Source of the DNA: Apodospora peruviana
Taxonomy: Eukaryota; Ascomycota; Sordariomycetes; Sordariales; Lasiosphaeriaceae
Length of the DNA stretch: 64,000 nt
Direction of reading: 5' to 3'
Assembly: GCA_033439685.1 (NCBI GenBank)
Contig: JAUEDM010000001.1
Coordinates: forward strand, 4,340,001 to 4,404,000
Positions 34,477 through 42,864 of the stretch are shown here, piece by piece. The position numbers and the translations under genes are program-made. Positions within the stretch are counted from its first letter, which is position 1; the number at the start of each line of letters is the position of its first letter. Below the pieces are notes generated by a model. That model worked only from the letters and a program-made list of their open reading frames with translations. It was not told where the DNA came from and ran no database searches.

Positions 34477-36971
34477 ATGGGTACCGGTACGTTTTCTAGC
34501 TCCGGCCGACTCGAACCAAAAGCTGACAATTGCAACTAGGAAAGAAAGAAAAGAGCCGCGTTGCCCGGCAGGGGAAGGTCACCGGCGACCCTAAAACAAA
34601 GGGCGAGAACTTCTACAGAGATGCCAAGAGGGTGAAGGCGCTGAATATTCGTAAGGGTGGTGGTGCCCAGCGAAACGCCGAGGGCAAGATCGTCCAAGCC
34701 GCCGCATACCAATCCCGCGAGGTCCCGAAGGCCGCCATTGAGCCAAACCGGCGATGGTTCACCAACACCCGTGTCATCTCGCAAGATACCCTCACCTCCT
34801 TCCGGGAGGCTGTGGCGGAAAAGGAGAAGGATCCGTATTCGGTGCTTTTGAAACAGAACAAGCTGCCCATGAGCTTGATTCGTGATCAGGATCACACACT
34901 GGAGGGCGGCGTCAAGAAGCACAAAGCGAAGATGACGATAGAGGCCGAGCCGTTTGAGCTGACGTTTGGTTCCAAATCACAACGCAAGCGGCCGAAAATC
35001 GACTTCAATACCATCGACGACCTGGCCGCCAACACAGAGGCATCACTCGACTCCTACAAGGAACGGCTGGAGACCAAGCGGCTTCTTAGTGGACAGGCTC
35101 TGCCTGTTGCTGCCGAGGGTGAGGGTGAAGCTGCCCCCGAGGTGGAAGACAACTTCGGCACTCTATCCATTGCCAAGGAGTCGATTTTTTTCAAGGGCAC
35201 TAGTAAACGTATTTGGAATGAGCTCTGTAAGTATCCCGCCTCGTTCCAGTATTTGCACGCTGTTCTAATACCCAAGCAGACAAAGTTTTGGATTCATCCG
35301 ATGTCATTTTGCATGTGCTCGACGCACGCGATCCCGAGGGCACACGGTGTCGACACGTCGAAAAGTATCTTGCCACAGAAGCGCCTCATAAACATTTGAT
35401 TTTCGTTCTTAACAAGTTGGACTTGATCCCCACGAAGCAAGCTGTACGTGCCACGACGTTCCTTTGGTGTCTTTCTCCGTCTGTTTCGATCCCCTACCCA
35501 AGCCACCTTCGGTCCCAGGGCTTTTGTCAGGACGTCATCTTTATGCAAAACTTGTTTTGCTCTCAGTGGAAGTCGTCTGTTACAGCGCTGGAAAATCAAA
35601 CCATTTCCTAATGTCCTTGGTCTGGTCATCAGATCTCGGGCTGATGGTCTCCGTCTTGGGGATCCGTCGCTGGATACCGGTTATGCTTCTGTTTTGAGTT
35701 GAAGGCCACTCTATCCTTGCGGATAACTCCATCGTGGTCTTCTTAGTACAACATTCATACATTTATTGTCCCTGCAACCCCCTTATCCCTTCACCACGGT
35801 ACTATTACTGTTTTTTCATCTTTGGGCCGCCTGTTGTACATCAGCGCTAACACGTCCAAGGCTGCTTGGATTCGGCTGCTCTCAAAAGACCATCCGACAG
35901 TGGGATTTAGAGCCGGAATCAACAACTCCTTTGGCAGGGGTAGTCTGATTAATGTGCTTAAACAATTCTCGATTCTGCATAAGTCCCGCAAACAAGTTTC
36001 CGTGGGCTTGGTCGGTTACCCCAATGTCGGCAAGTCCAGCGTGATCAACTGTCTTAAGAACAAAAAGGTATGTTAGAACCAAGATCTTTAGGCAATCTGT
36101 GTCTCTTGAATGACCCTTATCCCTGACACATTGCTAACTGGTTTTCCAGGTTGCCACGGTTGCACCACTTCCCGGCGAGACGAAGGTGTGGCAGTATATC
36201 ACATTGATGAAGCGAATTTTCCTGATTGACTGCCCCGGCATTGTCCCTCCGAATGACCGGGATACACCACAACAGATCTTGCTTCGCGGAGCAGTTAGGG
36301 TAACTTCGGTGGACAACCCAGAGCAGTACATTCCCGCGGTACTTTCGATTTGCCAGAAAAAATATGTCGAGAGGACATATCAGATTACTGGCTGGAAGGA
36401 CCATATCGAGTTTCTGGAAATGCTCGGAAGAAAAGGCGGGCGTCTCTTGAAGGGCGGAGAGGTTGACTTGGATGGTGTTGCGAGAATGGTTTTGAATCAC
36501 TTTTTGCGTGGCAACCTTCCATGGTTCATTCCTGCTCCAGCCTTGGACGAAGGCGCCGATGCTGGCATTGAAGGTCGCGAGGGTCGATATGGCGAGATGC
36601 GAAAGCGAAAGCGTGACGAAGAGGCTGCTGCTAACTCTGTGGAGACATCACCGGCAGCTGTCAAAGCGGGCGAAGGAGCGGTCAAGGGAGTCGATAACGA
36701 GGAGGATACTTTTGCAGGGTTTGATAGCGACAGCGATTCTGAGCCGGAAGATGGAGCTGAGAACACAGCTAAGGCTAGTAGCGCGGAAGACATGATACCC
36801 CTGGATGACTCTAGCGACGAGGAGGCTGGAGAGTTAAGCGGCTCGGAGGACGGCAGCGACGAAGAGGAAGAGCTAGATGATGATATATCTGATATCGAGG
36901 GGGCAAGTGATGTTGCTGATTCAGAACCTGAGGACGCGCCGGTGCAGAAAAGGAGGAAAAAGAGGAACTAG
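34477..36971 (+). CDS. NOG2: Nucleolar GTP-binding protein 2 (60S assembly GTPase)
   Basis: Five exons, 34477-34486, 34540-35226, 35280-35443, 35861-36067 and 36150-36971, encode 629 residues. Nog2 is a circularly permuted GTPase that binds nuclear pre-60S particles and holds rRNA helices before export-factor loading. The permuted order is visible: G4 NKLD at ~277-280 comes before the P-loop GYPNVGKSS at ~339-347, and G3 DCPGIVPP follows. The N-terminus MGTGKKEKSRVARQGK and the phrase RWFTNTRVISQDTLTSFREA are typical. The C-terminus (~480-629) is acidic and repetitive (DSSDEEAGELSGSEDGSDEE) and ends in a basic KRRKKRN. Intron 3 (35444-35860, 417 nt) is several times longer than the other three (53, 53 and 82 nt) and carries a putative snoRNA, listed separately. 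Confidence 0.96.
35511..35764 (+). ncRNA. snR191: H/ACA box snoRNA in NOG2 intron 3, snR191-like
   Basis: Seen in sequence: a 5' hairpin with lower stem 35515-35522/35584-35591 (one G-G mismatch), upper stem 35531-35534/35574-35577 and a perfect apical stem 35545-35550/35555-35560. H box AAATCA follows at 35593-35598, 15 nt from the upper stem. A middle hairpin occupies 35614-35662. The 3' hairpin has a 9-bp stem 35701-35709/35734-35742, a 7/7-nt pocket, and ACA at 35759-35761, 16 nt from that stem. Pocket bases: the 5' pocket GUCA (35526) and GUUAC (35579) pair with GUAAC-UA-UGAC; the 3' pocket GAGU (35696) and UAGU (35744) pair with ACUA-UG-ACUC. Both targets overlap in helix 69 of large-subunit rRNA, at the positions of yeast pseudouridines 2258 and 2260. 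Known: yeast snR191 modifies these two sites and lies in a NOG2 intron. Inferred: this is its orthologue. Exact ends are uncertain. Confidence 0.8.
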
Positions 36972-37490
36972 GTTTTCTGCGGCAGAGATGCCTTATTAAT
37001 GATACCACGAGGGATAGGCAGAACCTCGAAGCGATATTTGCTTTGTACCTGTTAAATGATTTATGGATTATTTCGTCGGCTGTGAAAATTTGGACTTCCA
37101 GGATGAATTTCAATTCTTCCTTATTATTGAATGTCGATCTCCTGGGCCGAGGTGTTATTATCTTTGCAATTACGATGTAGTACGTGGCAGGGAAGAGAGG
37201 GAGGGTGCTGAGCTGATTGCCTATCCCAATATATTACGGTTTTGGTGTTCAGACTTCATACGACTACAAGCTGCCATTTCCTCTCTCACCTTGCCAACAA
37301 GTCTTGTGGCATAGTCCGTATAATTCTTGCTCCTTCGGCCATACCTTACCCAGGGGCTATATTGTCGTTATCATTTACGTAAGAAGGAATATTGGCAGTA
37401 AATATGTTCGGTAATGTTGGTATTATAGTTCGAGCAGATTCGTTCCCGGGGGAGGACATGCAGACAACTTCAAAACTTCAAAACCAAAAC

Positions 37491-37528
<38 letters not shown>

Positions 37529-38389
37529 TATCGCCCAAAAACAAAAACATACAGCACCAGGGATTCGCTGGTCGTCACCGACCCAACTACTAGTCTAGCG
37601 ATTAGTGGCTTATCTATGGGAGAGCGGACGGGATCCCGAGCTTTCCACTATCTATGGCCGTATGTGCTTTTGATTGATAAATGTCAGGTCCATATACCTA
37701 GAGAGCAATGACGGAGTGGATAGGTAACCTGTCGCTTCATAGCACACCAGCCGAAGAAGTCTTTGTATTGTTACTGACATGCCAGGGCTCTGGGATATAC
37801 CAGGTAGTCAAAGAGTGGGCTTATTTCTCTGGTAATCGTACCGGTTTCCTCTTTCACTATATGCCTCGCCCAAGTCTGGCCAAAGATAACTTGGGCGAGC
37901 GCAGGTCAGTGCAAACGGGTTGATCGGGACATCACGGTAAATACTCTTTTTCTTTTCGTTTGTCACTGACCCCAGCTGATAATGACTCGTCGCAGTACGA
38001 ACCTATTAGGTCCCTCTACCTAACCTCACGGTTGTCTCGGCTCTACATTCTCTCATTGACTGCTTTCCTCCTAGACCAGCACAGAGACCGTTTACAGAGG
38101 GCAGTTCGCGGGTCTTTCAAGTGTGATTGTAAATACATTCCATGTTGATTGTTCAAGCAGGAGTTGCGTTGTAGAGCTACCTTAGCTCACACATTCGCTC
38201 TAAAGACCATGGTGATTGTTCTGATTGCACCGGTTGTCCCTTTGTCCTGATCAAAGGATATGTAGTCATCATGGGTCTACCTTCTGGATATATTAAGACC
38301 ATCATTGCCCGATTATCACTTCGGGTGAACTTTCCGTGAAGATACACGATCAGACTCAGCTTTCGTTCCTCCTGATAATAGCTGTGACG
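36972..38389. other. Intergenic region after NOG2
   Basis: About 1.4 kb of mostly AT-rich sequence with a 35-A homopolymer at 37492-37526. Open frames at 37063-37600 and 37708-38148 lack recognisable features. Confidence 0.55.
37492..37526. repeat. Poly-A homopolymer of 35 bases
   Basis: An uninterrupted run of 35 A, preceded by A-rich phrases (CAAAACTTCAAAACCAAAACC) and followed by GATATCGCCC. It may be simple-sequence expansion or the tail of an old retroposed fragment. No flanking target duplication is obvious. Confidence 0.9.
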
Positions 38390-39046
38390 ATGCCTTCTTA
38401 CTCCGAAGCTTTCTACCTTCCGAAATGGTCTGTCGCAGTGACTGCCTGGAAGAAGATCTACGAGCAGAGGAACGGGTCCAAGGAGATTGTCCAGGAACTA
38501 GATGCCAGCATTAATCTCCCCAACCCAGCTGTTGCTCCCGGTCCTGAGAAGCAAGCAGATATTGCCAAACTCTTGAAGGAGGCCGTTGCAACAAAAATGA
38601 TCGAGTCCAACTGCAAGGGGGGCAACCAGGTGAATTATGCGAACGTTAACCGCCCCAAGGTAGTCGTAACGCTTTCTGCTCCCGTTCCTGTACAAGATGA
38701 GAAAGATTGGGATTTGGTAAATGAAAACGCTGGCGCTGACGATGCTAACCAGGACAAAACTGCTGCTGCTGGCCAGACAGCATCGAAGCGCGGTGAGTAC
38801 ACAAAGGCTTTCCCAGCTACCATGACTCCTGGTCGAGACGAGGTTGTTGATGAGGTCTGGGATCTTGTGGGAAATGCTGATGAAGACGACTACTGGGATG
38901 ACGACATGGACGAGATCATGCCCCTGGGACAGCTTGCTATGTGTCCTTTTGGACGGAGGAAGGGCGGAAGTGTTCGGGGAGAGCCTAAGCCCTGTACGTT
39001 CCAGCAACGTCGGCCGCATCTTTATGATGCGATGTTTATGGATTAG
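38390..39046 (+). CDS. Hypothetical acidic protein
   Basis: One exon of 218 residues from the first in-frame ATG. I do not recognise a family. It opens MPSYSEAFYLPKWSVAVTAW and has a helical middle (EKQADIAKLLKEAVATKMIE). It contains two related acidic phrases, KDWDLVNENAGADDANQD and EVWDLVGNADEDDYWDDDMD, about 45 residues apart, which suggests an internal duplication or paired short linear motifs. The end is basic and aromatic (RGEPKPCTFQQRRPHLYDAM). The frame continues upstream to a GTG at 38336 through a hydrophobic stretch (LSFLLIIAV) that looks like a signal peptide, but no ATG begins it. Composition looks protein-like, so I favour a real lineage-restricted gene over a chance frame, with moderate confidence. 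Confidence 0.55.
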   Translation: MPSYSEAFYLPKWSVAVTAWKKIYEQRNGSKEIVQELDASINLPNPAVAPGPEKQADIAKLLKEAVATKMIESNCKGGNQVNYANVNRPKVVVTLSAPVPVQDEKDWDLVNENAGADDANQDKTAAAGQTASKRGEYTKAFPATMTPGRDEVVDEVWDLVGNADEDDYWDDDMDEIMPLGQLAMCPFGRRKGGSVRGEPKPCTFQQRRPHLYDAMFMD

Positions 39047-39633
39047 ACTTGGGAATCTGCCTTATTGTATATGTCTTTGGTCAGTAGGTACCTAAGTAAG
39101 CTTGTGCAAGGGGTTATAGTCCCTATTTCTGCCTCTATTCACGTGTCTCTCTCAGTAAGATACCTCCTATCGTGGAAAAAGAACATACAAGTTACTAGTG
39201 GCGCAAGTAAAGAATAAAAAAATATTCATGTGACTACTCCGTACAATGTCCATAATACCCTCTGACATGTGACAGCATGAACTTCAAGTGCTCAACTGCA
39301 GTGAAATTATCTCCAAGGGTCAAGGTTGTCTATGGCGTTCTACCCCCTTTTTTGGCCCCTCCATCACCCCGCATGCAGCAGCATCCCATCCAAACAGAAA
39401 GCAAGACTGCTTCTTGTTTAATAAGCCGATGGCATCATGGCCGTTACCGGCTGGGGGAGCTATGTAAGCAACCACACCTCACCTGAAAGCTCTTTCTCAT
39501 TTGAACAAGCGTGACGGTGAGACGACGACTCTCACAACAAGTTGGCTGTGTACTACTCTCACCGTACTTCCTCGTCCTCCTTATCATCCTCAACAGCCTC
39601 ACTCGCAAACAATCACAAGCCTCCTCAGCTCCA
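39047..39633. other. Intergenic region before the DsbA-like gene
   Basis: Contains the 3' flank of the acidic orphan, a GGTACC-type motif near 39086-39097, and the leader of the next gene, which is open in frame from a GTG at 39511. Confidence 0.55.
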
Positions 39634-40425
39634 ATGGCTCTCGCTCCCAAGTTCAAAGGCCAGCGCCTGCTCTTCTTCCAGGCTGAGCCCACGTCGCCGA
39701 CCGACACATCCGACTCGTCGGAGTCTCTGCACACCGTCGAGCTTTACCTCGACTATGTCTGTCCTTTTTCCGCAAGTCAGTATTTTCACTTCTTCTCATG
39801 TATATCAATAATACACTTTTCATCATCAACATATCGATATCACCAGCACAACCACAACTTACTCACTAACCATGACCAAACGCATGCAAAAGAAATGTTT
39901 AACACCCTCCTAACAACCGTCTTCCCGGCCATCCGATCCGAGAGCTCTCTCTCCCCCAAACTGCAATTCCTCTTCCGTTCCCAAGTCCAGCCGTGGCACC
40001 CCTCATCAACACTCGTCCACGAAGCATCGGTCGCGGTCCTCCGCCTCGCCCCGCACAAGTTCTGGGACTTTAGCAGCGCGCTCTTCCAGAACCAAAAGGC
40101 ATATTTCGATGTGTCAGTGGTCAACGAGACGCGCAACGAGACCTACAAACGACTCGCCAAGCTAGCCACCGAGAGCACAGATGGTGCCATCAACGAGACC
40201 GAGATGTACGACCTAGTAAAGGTCTCTGACAAGCCTGCCGAGGACGGGAGTCTGAATGTCGGCAACGCCGTGACTAACGACCTGAAGGTGCTGATCAAGA
40301 TGGCTAGACTTGTCGGGGTGCACGTAAGTCCGACGGTGATTTTTGATGGCGTCGTGGCTGGGGAGGTGAGTAGTAGCTGGTCCGGGGAGCAGTGGGTGGA
40401 GTGGTTGAGGAAGAATGTTGGCTGA
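39634..40425 (+). CDS. DsbA/thioredoxin-fold protein
   Basis: Two exons, 39634-39775 and 39893-40425, give 224 residues. The protein begins MALAPKFKGQRLLFFQAEP and has the thioredoxin-like strand and active-site region VELYLDYVCPFSAKMFNTLL, where Cys-Pro-Phe-Ser replaces the usual CxxC. A helical insertion follows (HEASVAVLRLAPHKFWDFSSALFQNQ), and then the conserved cis-proline loop VHVSPTVIFDGVVAGE. This matches the DSBA-like/thioredoxin-4 group in fungi. With one active-site cysteine it may act as a monothiol or glutathione-dependent protein; the reaction is not known. The 117-nt intron is a multiple of three and has no in-frame stop, so retention would insert 39 residues after the active site. 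See findings for the in-frame hydrophobic segment upstream of the ATG. Confidence 0.83.
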   Translation: MALAPKFKGQRLLFFQAEPTSPTDTSDSSESLHTVELYLDYVCPFSASQYFHFFSCISIIHFSSSTYRYHQHNHNLLTNHDQTHAKEMFNTLLTTVFPAIRSESSLSPKLQFLFRSQVQPWHPSSTLVHEASVAVLRLAPHKFWDFSSALFQNQKAYFDVSVVNETRNETYKRLAKLATESTDGAINETEMYDLVKVSDKPAEDGSLNVGNAVTNDLKVLIKMARLVGVHVSPTVIFDGVVAGEVSSSWSGEQWVEWLRKNVG

Positions 40426-41122
40426 GTTTTTTATATACCCCGAGAGGTGTGGATGAGTGGGAATGATATGATGATATGACATGATATGTTTTGGTTCCTT
40501 TTTTTAACCGAGATAGCCACAGCCAACAAGAAAAAGACGTGAGACTCGAGATTTAAAATCAAAGGTGTCGCCACAGTGAAATGAGACAGACGTCGGGACG
40601 TAAACAAAACGAAACTTAGTTTTCTTCTAATAATTGTTACATATGAAAAAATACAATATCACCTACACACACTCTACGAATCGCCGTTGTCCCTTAACCT
40701 CCTATAACCCCCTCGACAAACAAAACCATCACTGGTCTGATAAGCAATGACCCAGGTCAGGATCAACCACCACCATCCTCTTCTCCTACCACAACGTCCC
40801 GGGAGAATATTGATCATCCTTTTGGAAAAATGTAGTCAGATTCTGCTGCTCAGTGCGTAGATGCCAGCCAGCTAGACTAGACTAGCAGACCCTTGATCTC
40901 CTTCCCTCTATACTGCAGATTTCTCCATTCCTTAACCAGCAAACAGAAACAATAAAAAGGCTACTAGATGCCCACATGATGCAATGCCGCGGCGCATGAC
41001 ATATGGAGAAGAAAATAAAATCCTAACCAACAAACTCAACAGACACACAGTAATTTCTGTGAGGATTGTAATGGGAGGGGATATATACACATACAACACA
41101 ACACACTCTGTATGCCAATTAT
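40426..41122. other. Convergent 3' flanks
   Basis: AT-rich sequence between the DsbA-like gene and mS38. No gene seen. Confidence 0.6.
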
Positions 41123-42239
41123 TTACAGCCGATCCAGTTTTCTCCGAATATTCCTCGTCTTGCGCATCAGCTTCTTGTATTTCTTCTTCTTCATTTTGAG
41201 CTTCCGTTGCCGCTTGACACTGATGGCGTGCATCGACCGCTCCCGCGTCTGGCGGGCCCTGGCGTCCTCGTAGTGCAGCTGGCGCAGCGCCATTCGCTCC
41301 AGGAACGTGCGCGGCTGGAGAGAGCGCTCGTCCACCATCTCCGGGCTGTGCGCGAGCACCTTGATCTGGCCGTCGGCGTCGATAATCTCCTCGATCGTGA
41401 CGATGGCCTTGTACACGCGCGTGATGGGTTCCTGGTCGGCGGCCGCCATCACATCGGCGGCCGCGGCGTCGGCGTCCGTCATCGGCCTCGGAGGCGGTGG
41501 TGGGTGAAAGGGGATGAACTGTCCACTCATGCCGGACGATTCGTGGCCTTGGTAGATCATCCTGGCTCCCGAGTCATCCTCGGCGGCTTCCTGCTGTTGC
41601 TTCTGTTGCTGTTGCTGGAGCTGTCGTTGCTGCTTGGTTCCACTGTTGGCATTGGTTTTTAATTTGGATAGGGGCTTTTCCAGGTCCTGTACCGTCTGAG
41701 ACAAGGTCGAGAGCACGTCCGTCACGCCATGTTTCCTGTATTTAAATATCTCGGCAAAGGCGTCGCTCGACACGCTCGTGGGCAGGATCTTGGTCACCGA
41801 GATGGGTCTGTGGAGGGCGAAGAAGGTCGACAGGGCGAGGGCTAGTAAGAGAGACGAAAATGGTGTCAGTCAGTCGGATTTCAGGCGGAAGTAAAACATG
41901 TCTTGGTCCAAAACACAAACCTCCATCCTTGATATGCCTGGTACTGGGAACGCTCGGGAGCTGGGGTACTACAGGAGTCTCCTTCGCCTTGCGCTTGCGC
42001 GATGCGGGAACCGAGGGCCGGCTGGCGGAGAAGCTGTCGTCGGGGCGGGATGGCTTCGAGGACGAGTAGCGTCTCTGGTGGCAATTAGGCTTGTATGACG
42101 ATCGGCCGGAAATGGAAGCGACGGCGGCAGCGGCGGCGGCAGCGGCGGCGGCAGCGAGAGGGACGGACGAGGCCAGGGAGGAGACGGCGGGCGACTGCGG
42201 CGCTACGCCGACGACCCGTCGCACTGATGAGGGCAACAT
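41123..42239 (-). CDS. COX24: Mitochondrial small ribosomal subunit protein mS38 (Cox24/AURKAIP1-like)
   Basis: Two exons, 42239-41921 and 41841-41123, give 345 residues. The diagnostic part is the last ~35 residues, the very basic MHAISVKRQRKLKMKKKKYK and then KLMRKTRNIRRKLDRL, which is the DUF1713/mS38 tail that threads into small-subunit rRNA of the mitoribosome. In yeast, Cox24 affects COX1, COX2 and COX3 expression. The N-terminus is a presequence-like stretch (MLPSSVRRVVGVAPQSPAV) followed by a run of about 12 alanines. A second low-complexity block is Gln-rich (QQRQLQQQQQKQQQ) near the middle. Between them are conserved phrases such as ALALSTFFALHRPISVTKIL and VYKAIVTIEEIIDADG. The 79-nt intron interrupts codon 107. 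The mS38 tail makes the call firm despite the poorly conserved remainder. Confidence 0.9.
42118..42157. repeat. GCN trinucleotide repeat coding poly-Ala in mS38
   Basis: On the plus strand the tract reads as repeated GCGGCGGCA units, encoding the alanine run of mS38 on the minus strand. Such tracts vary in length between strains. Confidence 0.7.
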
Positions 42240-42864
42240 TCTGACGATGCCGCCTCTCTCCTTCAGCAGTTGCAAACTGTGAAGAAGAAAGAGAGGGACC
42301 AGAGGGAAAGCGAGGGGGAGTTGGCGGTGGCGGGTTCGGCGTCGATTGCGCAGTGTCAGGTCTGACAACGGACGAGACGAGGGAACCTCAAATCAAGACC
42401 GGACCGGATTTGCACGTCACGTTTCAAAGGCCGACCTGAGTCTCAGCGGTCCAGTCAGAGTTCGATTTGGCTGGGCGTTGGCCGGGCTTTGCTGTGGCTG
42501 AAAGGACTTTGTGCCACCGGCGCTACGGAGTGGTCTGTGCTTCCCAAGCGCCAAGCACCGGGCCATCCGTCTGCCAGCTGTCAGCGGTCGACAGACTTTC
42601 ATTCAAAGCAAAGTCGGAATAGCTTCATAACAACCCTTCTGGCCACAAGCTAAGTTGTTCTTAAACGACTTAGCTTGTTGTTAGGTCGGTCGACTATAAA
42701 TTGCTAACAAGTGTAAGTCTAAACCTAAAACTAATGTGACACAAACGACTCTGTGAAAGGCAGAAAGTACAGGCCACGAAGCGAAGAAAGTTATTGCGAA
42801 TGCCCGTATAAAAATCAGGTCTTCCTTCCAGCCCTTTTATTCACCGAGCACCTTCTTCTACAAA
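42240..42864. other. Divergent promoter region (mS38 / DUF6546 gene)
   Basis: A 625-bp gap between divergent start codons. A short TTGTTCTTAAACGACTTAGCTTGTTGTTAGG-like imperfect repeat lies near 42655-42685. No gene seen. Confidence 0.55.

Noticed and set aside
35712..35733. Using the ACTCC after the small apical stem of the 3' hairpin as the snoRNA guide
   Set aside because: The distance to the ACA box would be about 22-34 nt, outside the 14-16 nt rule, and the loop would be 2 against 8 nt. The 7/7 pocket lower in the hairpin fits both rules.
35444..35860. Small open frames inside NOG2 intron 3 as evidence of an extra exon or nested gene
   Set aside because: The flanking exons join perfectly (KQA-AAWIRLLSK), the frames inside have no family resemblance, and the RNA structure explains the length better.
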